Assembly: GCA_938743325.2 (NCBI GenBank)
Contig: OW568891.1
Span: forward strand, 434,001-498,000
Origin: Pycnococcus provasolii
Taxonomy: Eukaryota; Chlorophyta; Pseudoscourfieldiophyceae; Pseudoscourfieldiales; Pycnococcaceae
Direction: 5' to 3'
Length of the DNA: 64,000 nt
How positions within the stretch are numbered: the first letter of the stretch is position 1; the number at the start of each line of letters is the position of its first letter. This document shows positions 29,701 to 38,236 of this stretch, in pieces. Made by a program: the position numbers and the translations under genes. Under the pieces are notes generated by a model. It was not told the DNA's origin, ran no database searches, and saw only the letters and a list, made by a program, of their open reading frames with translations.

Positions 29701-31340
29701 GTCGCAGTAATGATACTGGTGACGACAGCACTCGTCACCCGATGAGTCCGACGGATGAACTCAAGAATGCCTACAGGCTTGCCAAGTCTCCAGAAAAAAT
29801 GGATGACAGTAGAAGCAAACTTTCGTCGCACGCTGTTCCCACGACACCCTCCTTACTGCGACATTCAACGTATGTTAACCAAAATCTGCTGACACGATTT
29901 GACAGCGGCCAGGTTTATGGACTTCCTGAAGATGTGCCCGATGGACCTTGGCGGAAGACGATTTCTCATGTGGAATCGCCCGAGCTGACTGCGACCTCCA
30001 TCAATGCCAGCCCCACGTCTTCGCGACGTTATGCCAAGCCGTTGTGGGGTCCCAGTGCAACGGGTGAAATGGAGAAATTTCGTTTCAATTACGAGGGAGG
30101 CGTCGACCATGAAGGTGCAGTGAGCTCGCGGCCTAAGTTTGCCGATGGGACGTTTCGTTTCGTCAGCTCTTCTGATGCAGCAACGGGAACCGTTGCTGAG
30201 CGTGCGAGGAGAATCGAAGATCGTCTGGAGGAGGCTGCAAGAGAAGAAAACAAGCTTGTTGATGAGCTTGTTGATATGACCTCTGGACTTCCCCATCCGC
30301 AAGTTCCTACGAAGAGCTCTGGCAGCGCTCTCCGGAAAGGTGCCCAACCAACTCCGCCTCGTGTCGCCGCCACAGGCAAAGATCTGCGGGAATCCCGCCG
30401 AAAGCGTGTCGCATCTCCCGTGGACTCGGACAGTAGCGACGACGGAGATGGCAATGCTGAGATTGAAATTGGTAAGCATCTTCCCGTGACGCCTCGTGTA
30501 GCCGCTACGAACAACACCGCGGCGCAGATTGCGCGCATTGACGAACAGCTGCAGGAGGCTGAGAGTTCTCGTTTCTTGCACAAAACGTTGGCAGAGTCTG
30601 GAATCACTCCACCACCTCCACTGCCGCGGGGTTCGCCTCAAAAATTTGTTCAAAGGATGCCAAGTCCGACCGCGTCACCGCCGCAGAAAGCTGCTATCTA
30701 TGAAAGCAGTACTTTCACCAATACACAATTTGAGCACGATCGCATGCAAAGTCTCAATCAGCTCATGATGACTGCGCCTCCACCATCAAGTGGCCCGATT
30801 GTGCCGGCGAGTGCTTCCCCATTCATCGCTATGCCGACTCCGATGGTGCCTCATGAGGAGAAGGTGGCAGCAAAACGCGAAGAGGTTGAATCACCAGAGA
30901 GCCCTGGCGCGATTCTTGCAAAGCTAAATAGCGCACAGGAAATGCTGCGGCTGGCTGAGATGAGACTTGACTTGGAGGCTGGCGACTCGGTCGAACCTCG
31001 TGGAACTACTGAAACGGCCCCAGTGGCTAGTAGCACGAAGTCTAGTCGCCCGCCCCGTGCTGCGGACGTACGAGGTGATCTCGGCATCGCAGGCTCGGCA
31101 CATCGTCGTACGCCTTCAGCAGCGGCTGGCTCGAAGTCTAGCCGACCACCCCGTGGCACGAGTCTACGCAGCGAGCATGGGCGTGCAAATCGCACCAAAT
31201 CCAAGGCGGAAGATCGTCCTGAAAATGTCGATGACGATGCGACGGTGCGCCGGTTGATGGAAACGCTGTCGATGATGGAAATGCGAGGGGATGGTGCGGC
31301 TGGCTTCTGCGATATCCACTCGGCATTGAATCAGTCGTGA
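26745..31340 (+). CDS. Polyproline-rod multi-pass membrane protein
   Basis: The frame gives 1,531 residues from the ATG at 26745. A hydrophobic N-terminal segment (about 28-62) could be a signal or anchor, although acceptor-like CAG sites near 26,940 leave room for an unrecognised intron. Residues about 60-285 form an extracellular-looking domain with scattered Cys. Residues about 285-527 are almost pure Pro/Ser (PPSPPPP, PPPKPPP), the stiff polyproline-II rod of algal hydroxyproline-rich glycoproteins. After it come several membrane segments (about 530-960, for example ALFWTAFALIMVAVARFLVA and YLPIQLISVYLLSSV), then a long hydrophilic cytoplasmic tail with charged coiled-coil-like stretches (ARRIEDRLEEAAREENKLV). 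The layout ectodomain-rod-channel-like region-tail suggests a wall-tethered sensor or TRP-like channel. This is inference; no channel signature was identified with certainty. Confidence 0.7.
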   Translation: MSATTQLAGGGTSTRWRHRFPSRRRPCALVLGWLGWGGSWSLGHLCTWLYVFLGFFYSLLLSSRITGVEGTGGGASPGWHLLMRDDSLNDMSYWRPWSFGVNNIGGSSSCLFSRLGSLSSYKSLDGSFQFVLFYRQLTGAAADRYVHWHQPYAPTSISNTDNAGISQQPITVVHNPFLFFRGLSRPTDASSVMDATPSSSLVADSGFFSVARQTALTPQISAFVGPPLATAGTPESTGCTAVVNERACLVSAVEVWVCVVASALTTNCTWSEPTPQNQPNCPAGTQPLLPPAPPTPPPPPPAPPPPPPPPSPPSSPQPPPPSPPPKPPPSPPPPPPKPPPPPPPTPPTPPPKPPPSPPPPPKPPPTLPPSPPPPPPKPPSPPPPPLPPPPSPPPNPPPPSPPPPRQPPTSPSGPAEPPPSLPPPPSPPPPRQPPSPPPSPPPSPPSPPPPSPPPSPPLPPPSPPPPPPPPPSPPTPPPPSPPPLPPPPSPPPPSPPPSPPPSPPPPSPPAPPALPPTPLAPPPSPPPPIADPQVTAAVSYSLNALAATSIGTIAVMSSMTTGTSSLACTPVRTFQHLQMLGAMSWLIIGFNPPMTGWETENALSLVEMFTVGEVPWDVPKQTTRRRRSLLKSTRQKISSKVLLERALFWTAFALIMVAVARFLVARFAFDTTPIALMFPRLELTTLFIAGGPCALASTSYLADRGDQDGGHVFLAILALCIPLSNILLAYRVVSSSMVEALYTTDETDLKMITTDLSPAKHYLNDIEDARIAHPFFYAIIGSKAGSWMNTQYTGLHMEVSSGFVERWSSMLRPFRGVPLTDRFGFQRTEFSPLYYLPIQLISVYLLSSVCGLGGTADPAFVAVVAMLLRCVDAATLVIWAPYFSRLTCMLGALAALISAISFAILVALFSRVERFDGSNAVPSKLPTAALAVEGVAVATLVIADGIGISVQWYVSRTANAEKVIRCLAWIGDLPMNMISLCSLRPCRSNDTGDDSTRHPMSPTDELKNAYRLAKSPEKMDDSRSKLSSHAVPTTPSLLRHSTYVNQNLLTRFDSGQVYGLPEDVPDGPWRKTISHVESPELTATSINASPTSSRRYAKPLWGPSATGEMEKFRFNYEGGVDHEGAVSSRPKFADGTFRFVSSSDAATGTVAERARRIEDRLEEAAREENKLVDELVDMTSGLPHPQVPTKSSGSALRKGAQPTPPRVAATGKDLRESRRKRVASPVDSDSSDDGDGNAEIEIGKHLPVTPRVAATNNTAAQIARIDEQLQEAESSRFLHKTLAESGITPPPPLPRGSPQKFVQRMPSPTASPPQKAAIYESSTFTNTQFEHDRMQSLNQLMMTAPPPSSGPIVPASASPFIAMPTPMVPHEEKVAAKREEVESPESPGAILAKLNSAQEMLRLAEMRLDLEAGDSVEPRGTTETAPVASSTKSSRPPRAADVRGDLGIAGSAHRRTPSAAAGSKSSRPPRGTSLRSEHGRANRTKSKAEDRPENVDDDATVRRLMETLSMMEMRGDGAAGFCDIHSALNQS

Positions 31341-31344
31341 GATT

Positions 31345-31349
31345 TGTAA
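31345..31349 (+). terminator. Putative TGTAA polyadenylation signal
   Basis: TGTAA only 4 bases after the TGA of the polyproline-rod gene. The closeness makes it less certain than the others. Confidence 0.3.
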
Positions 31350-31500
31350 AAACAGTTGAAAACAATATGTACGGTAGTCTACATACCGGTCTGGGAGATA
31401 TTTTATAGAGACCCAAGTGGCGTGAATGGACGGCCGTGGGACGAAGCAAACTCTTTGCATGATTACTGAATGAGCAACCTTGGTACATGAACATTGGCCC

Positions 31501-32733
31501 TTAGCGATAGGTTGGGCGCGCTGGCGCCTGTCCCTGTCCCTGCGCCTGCGCCTGCGACGGCCTTTGGCTTGCACGCTCGAGCCCTGCAGCAGCCGTGCGT
31601 AAGCCCGCTGCCGCCATACTCGCAATACCGCTCGCCGCCGCGCCTGCAATCTGCGCTGCGGCAGAATGCTGCTGCTGCTGCGGCGGCGGCGGGGGCGGCG
31701 CAGAGCTATACGGCTGCCCTCCTCCAGTAGCAGGGAAGCTGGACGCCGACGGCGCGGACGGGGCATATCCGCCTCCTCCGTGACCAACCGGATATCCAGT
31801 CACGGGTGCTGTCGGCTGCTGCTGTTGCGGCGGGTGTGATGGTGGTGGTGGTGGTGGTGCGCCGTAACCACCTCCTGCGTACATCGTCGGCTGTGCCGGA
31901 GGCGCGCGAGGCTGCGGGTACTGCGGCGCTGGCACGACGGGCGGCGGCACGTGCATGGGTGGTGCCGTTGACTGACGCATCGTTGTGGGAGGCTGCTGTC
32001 GCTGTGGCGGCACGAACAGGTAACTGAGAACTCCTCCCACGGGTCCAAAGAGCACGAAGCGCGAGTTGTTGCCAATGTTCGAGCTGTTGTTGTTGTTGTT
32101 GTTGTTTCCGTAACCGCGCATGGTGGCCGGGTAGTGGTGTCCGTACGTGGCGTGCGTTCCTGTCGTTGTCTGCGAGCAGCTCATGCAGCACAGGCTGAGT
32201 CCGATGATGGCACCGCTAAGCATGATGTACATCAGCACAATTCCTGGGAGCCATCCGGTCGCGGCCCCCTTGACATTGGATGGGCACGTCGACGGCACGT
32301 CTGTGTTGAGCGCAACAATGCTGTATACGAAGAAGACGGGTACCACGACGAGCGCGACGGCGACGAACGGGTCGTGGCAGAAGAGTCGTCCCGCCCTTGC
32401 ACACGGATCGTTATCTTGCGGGTCACTGTAGTTGTACGGCCGAGCAAAGCGCCTGTAGAGATAAAAGGAGAACAGGACGGCAAAGAGCTGGAAGAGCATA
32501 AAGAACAAGATATTCAAAAAGACGGGTTTGGAATCGCACTCTGAAGCAGAAGAGGAAGCAGATATCAGGGCAGGTATCGCAAATAAGAGGGGGAGGCCCG
32601 CTAACACGAGCGTGTATATCAAAAAGACCGGACTGGGACTGTCCGGCGGGCACAGGAAAGACGCTAATGAAGAGCAGCACGCGTCGAACTGAGTGCACGC
32701 GAATCCGCAAGGCTTGCCCAAGAGGGCCGCCAT
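31501..32733 (-). CDS. Four-helix membrane protein with a Pro/Gln/Gly-rich tail
   Basis: Start set at the ATG at 32733 (MAALLGKPCG), giving 410 residues. The frame stays open far upstream, but that part lies in the flank and inverted repeat of a transposon. An N-terminal Cys-rich stretch (CGFACTQFDACCSSL) precedes four hydrophobic helices (about residues 37-60, 75-95, 130-150 and 175-200; for example FLIYTLVLAGLPLLFAIPAL). The second half is soluble and simple: an Asn run, then Pro/Gln/Gly-rich repeats (PPPPPPSHPPQQQQ), ending in a Gln/Ala-rich coil. I do not recognise a named family. The tail looks like an SH3/WW or phase-separating segment, which is inference. A P-type transposon is inserted 99 bases upstream of the ATG, in the likely promoter or leader. 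Confidence 0.65.
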   Translation of the reverse strand: MAALLGKPCGFACTQFDACCSSLASFLCPPDSPSPVFLIYTLVLAGLPLLFAIPALISASSSASECDSKPVFLNILFFMLFQLFAVLFSFYLYRRFARPYNYSDPQDNDPCARAGRLFCHDPFVAVALVVVPVFFVYSIVALNTDVPSTCPSNVKGAATGWLPGIVLMYIMLSGAIIGLSLCCMSCSQTTTGTHATYGHHYPATMRGYGNNNNNNNSSNIGNNSRFVLFGPVGGVLSYLFVPPQRQQPPTTMRQSTAPPMHVPPPVVPAPQYPQPRAPPAQPTMYAGGGYGAPPPPPPSHPPQQQQPTAPVTGYPVGHGGGGYAPSAPSASSFPATGGGQPYSSAPPPPPPQQQQHSAAAQIAGAAASGIASMAAAGLRTAAAGLERASQRPSQAQAQGQGQAPARPTYR

Positions 32734-32825
32734 GATGGCCTTACAAGTGAAAGAAACGGAGCACTGCTTTGGCCAAACAAACGGAAAGCCGAAAGGGCCC
32801 GACAAAAGCTTATCCCCTACTTGGT

Positions 32826-32832
32826 GCTTGGT
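32826..32832. repeat. Left 7-bp target-site duplication GCTTGGT
   Basis: GCTTGGT abuts the left end of the transposon, and the same 7 bases abut its right end at 38,306-38,312. Confidence 0.8.
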
Positions 32833-32904
32833 CAAGGGCATATTAACGTATGGGCCGGTCACTCCCGTTGGGCCCCGTTGAAGCAAGGCCAGGGAACCGG
32901 GGTT
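32833..32904 (+). repeat. Left terminal inverted repeat of the P-type transposon
   Basis: The first 33 bases are identical to the complement of the right end. A 12-versus-9-base variable patch follows, then 27 further matching bases ending GGGGTT. Confidence 0.9.
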
Positions 32905-33171
32905 AGCGGATTTTGTTTGTACCCTAATCTGTTTGGCCAGCCCCGTCATTCTCCTCCGACAATGGCGGGTCAACAGGTGCGTGGCTCTTACATTTCTCAG
33001 GGTTGTGAACAATCTGCCTATGAAAATCACATTCCGTTCTATCAGAAATGTCCGTACCTGTGTGTTGAACACGCGTGCAAAGTTTGGGCCAGGGTTTATA
33101 GATAGAGTTTTTGTTTTTTTGATCTAACATAAACTCATCCACACACGACAACTTACACATAGAACCTTGAC

Positions 33172-33441
33172 ATGGCCTCGCAGACTGCCGCTCGCGGCAA
33201 ACCCGCCACAGGCCAGCAAAAAGTACCAACTGTTAGCACAAAGGAGACATCGAACTTGCCAAATAGCCTTTCAAAGGACGCCGACATGGCCTCGCAGACT
33301 GCCGCTCGCGGCGAACCCGCCACAGGCCAGCAAAAAGTACCAACCGTTAGCACAAAGGAGACATCGAACTTGCCAAATAGCCTTTCAAAGGACGCCGACA
33401 TGGCCTCGCAGACTGCCGCTCGCGGCGAACCCGCCACAGGC
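33172..33441 (+). repeat. 114-bp tandem repeats spanning the ORF1 start codon (2.4 copies)
   Basis: Units start at 33,172, 33,286 and 33,400 (the last partial) and are almost identical. Each begins with GACATGGCCTCGCAGACTGC, so each provides a possible start codon in the same frame. The unit encodes 38 residues (MASQTAARG...SKDAD). Confidence 0.95.
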
Positions 33442-35820
33442 CACCTCTACTCTCGTACCGGTGATGTATTATCGCCCTTACATTCGTCCAAAGTACTTCA
33501 ACCGTTTCATAAATTTGCACAGGAAAAAAAAGGCATGAAACGTACAAGGGTGGCAAATACCTGCGCAAAAGCGAGGGCAGCCTTAACAGGAGCGGCCGCA
33601 GTTGAGGCTTCGAGAACGTCGCACTTACCAGAAGAAGCACGGGTGTCATCCATGGCACAACGCAAAAAAAGGAAGTCGTCGTGCTCAGGGTTCACAGAGA
33701 ATGATGTACAACCTGAAAAGAGGAGAGCATGGAGAAGCGTCGTTGTCGATTCTTTACGCGCGAACATTTCAGACTTTGTCGAAGAAGGTGGTCAAACGCC
33801 TGTGCTCGACGAGGCGCTTGGCATGCGCGTGTCAAGCGCTTCGGGTGTCACAGCCTTACACGCGTGTGGCGGACTGGGACTTGTTCAACATAACGCCAAG
33901 CGGTGTGAGGCCTGCAATGCTCATCGCAGTCGGGTGTGGAAAGCAGTCGCCTCGCGCGAAGAACATCTGCGAAACGGTGCACCAAGTAATGCGTCTAAGA
34001 AAGTGATAGCACGGGAACCATTGCTCGCCGAAGCAGCTCTTAACGAGCAAGCTACTCATAGAAAAACATTATTGCAACAGCACCGTCGAGCGCTCATCGC
34101 ACAACATCGAAAGGACACTGGAGTCGAAGTATCTGACGACGCGAATATCGTCGCGGTTCTTCGCGCGGCGAACCCAGTCTTCATCAAAAAGCACAGTGAC
34201 AACCATGATTTCATGGACATTTGGAATGAAATTATGGAGATGACATCGGTACCCGGAAACGTTCGCCGGTACAGCCGTCCGGTGCTTGAGTATGCCTGCT
34301 TGCTCTCGCACGATAAGCATTACGACCTCGTCAGGTTGTTGATGCCCGGATTGCCGTCACCAAGCACGCTGCGGCGTCATAAGTCGCGAGTCGCAGGGAA
34401 GGCAAGCAAGTCAGGCGTTCTTGACGAAGTTTTGGATGAGATGGCACGACAGCAAACGAGCCGCGAGAATTCGACTCGATCCAAGCAGGTGAACGGGCAT
34501 ACACGGCGTTTGGCACTGTGTGGCGACGACATGATAACGAGACGCAGTTTTCAGTTCACATCCACAGGTGCCTTCGTAGGCCTTGCCAACGAAATCCGGG
34601 AGCCAGACGTTGTGTTGCGCATGTTCGCAAAACATTGCAAGTCAGCATTGAACGACACGCCGTCTATCGATCGCACTCAGCCGGAGCTCGCGAGTAGGCA
34701 CTTCGTCGTATATTGCACTACAATTGACGCGCGAGAAAAGCTTCAGTACCTCGTCGCGAAAGTCAATTGGGGGTCGATCAAGGCTCATCTGACATACGCT
34801 TTAATCATGGAAATCATCATAAAGTTGGCAGAACGAAACTTTGTCGTGGCTTCAGTATGCATGGACGGGTCAGCGGACAACCGCGCCACTATGGAGGCGC
34901 TCGCAACCATGACAGTGGACGAGTGCATCACACCTGAAGAAGTCCACCGCCTTAAGCTCCAACAGTTCGCCAAGTTGAAGGTCGCCATTCGGCATCCAGT
35001 ATGGGATTCTCCTATAGTTCTTATCGGAGACATGCCCCACGCGGTTAAAAAAATAAGAAATAACATGGAACGTTCAGACGCGGATACTAGTGAGTGGTCT
35101 ATGAAGCTCAATGGATTCCCGGTCACATTGAAGACGATTGAAACTGCATGGAAGATGTACGGAGGAGGAGGCTCAGTTACAACTCTCCGAGTGAATAAGT
35201 TAAGTCCCGAGTGCTTTGAGTTAACTCCTAGCTCAAGGCTTCGTGTGGATCTGGCAATGCGAGTACTATCAAAATCAGTTTCTCACATGTGTTCAGATTT
35301 GGTCGCGCAAAAGTCAGAATGTGCTTGTCTCCAAGGTGTCGTAGAACTGTCTAGGACTGTGAATCGTCTTGTTGACATATGCAATTCAAGATATGGAACG
35401 ATGTATTCTCCGTACGATCCAAGAATATCAGAATTGGCTGGCATACTCGTGTGGTTCAAGAACTGGAAGGACACCTCCAAGGCTGTCGAATTTCTCACAG
35501 TGGAGTGTTGGACTGACATGCAATACCTCATTCTAGGTTCAGTGGTAATGTGTTTGACGCATTTGGATGAGAATGAATGGCGAACCATATCTCTGCGGCG
35601 TATCACCAATCAAGATGTGGCTGAAAACCATTTCAATAATTGCCGGTACGGGTCGTCGGCAGGTGGCGGAAGCGCGCCAACGACGATGCAAGCGGATGCT
35701 TCAGCCGTCGTGGCGAATGCCATTAGAGTTGCTTCACAAGAATCATCTCGACGTGGGAACTGTGAACGAAGCGAGGTGTCGCTCGTCGATCCGCTGCCAC
35801 CACCACCGCCACCTTTGTAG
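33172..35820 (+). CDS. P-element/THAP9-type transposase (ORF1)
   Basis: 882 residues, no intron. Blocks in family order: YSRPVLEYACLLSHDKHYDLV with LPSPSTLRRH (about 367-403), the helical region before the catalytic core; LALCGDDMI (about 446-455) with the first catalytic Asp; VCMDGSADNRATMEAL (about 562-577) with the second; GDMPHAVKKIRNNM (about 618-632); the GTP-binding insertion (SRLRVDLAMRVLSKSV and RTVNRLVDICNSRYG); and NQDVAENHF followed by RYGSSAGGGSAPT (about 813-836) with the presumed catalytic Glu, matching the usual Q-D-x-x-E-x-x-F-x-x-x-R-x-x-G-G pattern. Cut-and-paste transposase acting on the element's inverted repeats. No N-terminal THAP zinc finger is evident; instead there are three 114-base repeats that each supply an in-frame ATG. 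The usual C-terminal tail of the family appears absent. Confidence 0.9.
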   Translation: MASQTAARGKPATGQQKVPTVSTKETSNLPNSLSKDADMASQTAARGEPATGQQKVPTVSTKETSNLPNSLSKDADMASQTAARGEPATGHLYSRTGDVLSPLHSSKVLQPFHKFAQEKKGMKRTRVANTCAKARAALTGAAAVEASRTSHLPEEARVSSMAQRKKRKSSCSGFTENDVQPEKRRAWRSVVVDSLRANISDFVEEGGQTPVLDEALGMRVSSASGVTALHACGGLGLVQHNAKRCEACNAHRSRVWKAVASREEHLRNGAPSNASKKVIAREPLLAEAALNEQATHRKTLLQQHRRALIAQHRKDTGVEVSDDANIVAVLRAANPVFIKKHSDNHDFMDIWNEIMEMTSVPGNVRRYSRPVLEYACLLSHDKHYDLVRLLMPGLPSPSTLRRHKSRVAGKASKSGVLDEVLDEMARQQTSRENSTRSKQVNGHTRRLALCGDDMITRRSFQFTSTGAFVGLANEIREPDVVLRMFAKHCKSALNDTPSIDRTQPELASRHFVVYCTTIDAREKLQYLVAKVNWGSIKAHLTYALIMEIIIKLAERNFVVASVCMDGSADNRATMEALATMTVDECITPEEVHRLKLQQFAKLKVAIRHPVWDSPIVLIGDMPHAVKKIRNNMERSDADTSEWSMKLNGFPVTLKTIETAWKMYGGGGSVTTLRVNKLSPECFELTPSSRLRVDLAMRVLSKSVSHMCSDLVAQKSECACLQGVVELSRTVNRLVDICNSRYGTMYSPYDPRISELAGILVWFKNWKDTSKAVEFLTVECWTDMQYLILGSVVMCLTHLDENEWRTISLRRITNQDVAENHFNNCRYGSSAGGGSAPTTMQADASAVVANAIRVASQESSRRGNCERSEVSLVDPLPPPPPPL

Positions 35821-35856
35821 CCCATCTGCTACGCGCCTTGCAATCAGCCGTCTCAC

Positions 35857-35882
35857 TCGTCACTCGTCATCGTCATCGTCAC

Positions 35883-35913
<31 letters not shown>

Positions 35914-35918
35914 ATCTA
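35857..35918. repeat. GTCATC-type hexanucleotide repeat at the 3' end of ORF2
   Basis: A run of about ten GTCATC/CGTCAT units encodes, on the minus strand, the poly-Asp C-terminus of ORF2. Confidence 0.8.
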
Positions 35919-37653
35919 GAAGTGCAACCTCATCGTCGACATCGTCGAGAAGGTCTTCGAATGTGCTCTCGAAGCCGTCAAGAGCGTCCTCCTCAGATGC
36001 GTTTGGTTCCGCAGATGTTGCAAGAGTGCGAGATGCCGCCGATGCGTTTGGTTCCGCAGATGTCGCAAGAGTGCGAGGTGCCGCCGATGCGTTTGGTTCC
36101 GCAGATGTCGCAAGAGTGCGAGGTGCCGCCGATGCGTTTGGTTCCGCAGATGTCGCAAGAGTGCGAGGTGCCGCCGATGCGTTTGGTTCCGCAGATGTCG
36201 CAAGAGTGCGAGGTGCCGCCGATGCGTTTGGTTCCGCAGATGTCGCAAGAGTGCGAGGTGCCGCCGATGCGTTTGGTTCCGCAGATGTCGCAAGAGTGCG
36301 AGGTGCCGCCGATGCATCCGTTCTCGCAGGGGTGCGATGTGCTGCGGATCGAGGCCTGTGATCGGGATTCGATGGCGACGCGACGAGGGAACGGGCGCTG
36401 TCACTCACGCGCTTACTCTTTGTGGAAGCTGCCGCCAATTTTTGACGCGTAGCCAGGGCCTCTTGTTGGTCTTTGCGCCTATACAAGGCGCGAAGCTGAG
36501 TCGCGAGGTCATTGCCTCTACACTTGAGAAATGCTGTAACGATTCTCTCTTCCATTAACACCGCAGACTCTCTGAGCGACGATAATAGCACATTCCCGTC
36601 GACTAATCCTAGCTCGACCGTAGTCTTGACCACAGATGACCAATACTCAGAAAATGTTGTAGACTTCAAAATGCTGTCTCGTAACTCGTTTAACCCGTTT
36701 GTTCTTATGACCAGGATTGAACTTTTGAATGCCCGCTCCACGACGACTTCTATGCGTCGAATAAACGCGAAAAGTTGTTCCGATGCGCAGATAAGTGCGT
36801 TGTGTCTGCGCTGCCGACGGAGGACGGCCCCCGTAGGCAGGCCAGCAGCTTTCGCGTCATCATGCACGCACGTGTTGTGGACAACCCAGACGCTCACAAA
36901 TGCATCGTTGTTTTTGTGAGCACGTGTTAGTTCTTTCGACACAAGCCAGCCTGATATGTAATATAGAACACTATCTGCGCGGAGTTCTTGATACAACGAG
37001 TCGTCCGGGACTAGGTCGTAAACAACATTGTCTGTCTGAAACGCTAACTTATTCCATTCAAAGTTGAGCTGTTGGTCCAACTGAACGGCCATCAAAAGCG
37101 CGACGCTCCTAGCAACTTTAACCTTAGCCAGTGCAGCCACAACGCGTTCACGAAACGGAAATAAAGTATCTGCTACTTTTTTATTTCTCCTCAGCGCACA
37201 CGAGCTAATCTGACGGAGAGATGTTGCAGCGCACTCCGACGTGATATCGCAGATTTGTTCTAGCCGATCACGGATGTGCTTGGCCAGTTCGTCGTATAGA
37301 GTATCAGGCCATTGCGCGTTGTCTCCACAAGCTCTGTATTTCCTAACCCGTTCCGTTTGATAAAGACACGCAGTGGTTGACTTGAGGTCGCGACTCAGTT
37401 TGTCTCTATCGATTATCAGCTTTTGTGCGCGTGGGCATGTGGCAAGCTGGCGCGCGTCACGCCAATTTCTTAGACAACGCGACACCTGATCACCGTTCAA
37501 GTCGTGCTTCTCCATGATGGCGTCGAGTTCGGGCACAGTGCCCTCTCGGGGCCTCTGCCCGTGCAGCATGTTCCGGCCGGCGAAGAAACCTTCCAACTCT
37601 GACCTTGCCGTGGGTGACATTGCCGGCTTCTTCTGACGATTGGAGTACGCCAT
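35860..37653 (-). CDS. Transposon ORF2: homeodomain-like protein with a transposase-tail-like region
   Basis: Start at the ATG at 37653 (MAYSNRQKK), 597 residues; the frame extends upstream only into repeat-rich terminal sequence. Residues about 12-70 resemble a homeodomain: LEGFFAGRN, then a linker, ELDAIMEKHDLNGDQVSRCL and RNWRDAR in place of WFxNxR. Near residues 210-300, SVLYYISGWLVSKEL and, about 40 residues on, NALICASEQLFAFIRRIE resemble the Y-I-A-G-x-x-x-x-K-L and G-L-x-x-P-S motifs found in C-terminal tails of P/THAP9-like transposases. Residues about 447-551 are seven copies of a 15-residue repeat, followed by an acidic tail ending in poly-Asp. Inference: an accessory DNA-binding subunit that completes the ORF1 transposase. 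The domain calls are by eye and moderate at best. Confidence 0.6.
35996..36310 (-). repeat. 45-bp coding minisatellite, seven copies, in ORF2
   Basis: Units start at 35,996 and every 45 bases to 36,310, nearly identical, with a degenerate eighth copy after. Each encodes 15 residues (ASAAPRTLATSAEPN) on the minus strand. Confidence 0.95.
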
Positions 37654-37907
37654 GATGGGACGTATGGCCTTCTGATGTAAGGGAACTTGCAGAGGGGAAG
37701 GTGGACACGCGCCTGCAAGGTGCGTGTCTCCTGGAACGCCATGCTGGAACCTGGAACTGTGACAACGGACAAAAAAGCGAAGGGAACCCGTCCACCTGGA
37801 CCTGAGTGGCAGTAGGAGGGGATCCCTCGCAGAACCAGTTTGGATGCACCTGTTTGGTGCTTGCAACAAGGGGAAATACACAAGCCAAACCTCTAGCCCT
37901 AGCCCTT

Positions 37908-38199
37908 ACCCAGTCGGAGGTTAGGTAAAATGTACCACCTTCTCTAGCTTGGCAAAAACAAGCCATGCCCTTGTAGTTTTTCTGGCAAGGTGTGCTCGTA
38001 GGGTGGGCATCCTGAAAAACAAGATTGCCGCCTTGGGAGCAGGAATGTTAATAACCCAGTCGGAGGTTTGGCAAACTGTACCAGCTCGCAAGCTTGGCAG
38101 ATCCAACCAACACCCTTGTACATACTGGGACAAGCTGTGCTCCCAGAGTGGGCAATCGTGACAAAAACTGGACAAAATATAGGAGGAAACTGCTCGCGT
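37908..38199. repeat. Right subterminal tandem repeat, two diverged 146-bp units
   Basis: Units start at 37,908 and 38,054, both with ACCCAGTCGGAGGTT; matching words recur along their length (for example CTTGGCA, CCCTTGTA and GTGCTC). They lie between the right inverted repeat and the ORF2 start and may be transposase-binding or promoter repeats. Confidence 0.7.
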
Positions 38200-38236
38200 T
38201 TCCCCTTGCTTGCGATAACCCTTATTAGATGGGGCA

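Noticed and set aside
32734-33072. N-terminal extension of the four-helix membrane protein across the transposon end
   Set aside because: The extra codons lie in the target flank and inverted repeat; the ATG at 32,733 begins the natural protein.
33153-33437. Minus-strand frame made of repeated units opposite ORF1
   Set aside because: It is the complement of the 114-bp repeat, open only because the repeat length is a multiple of three.
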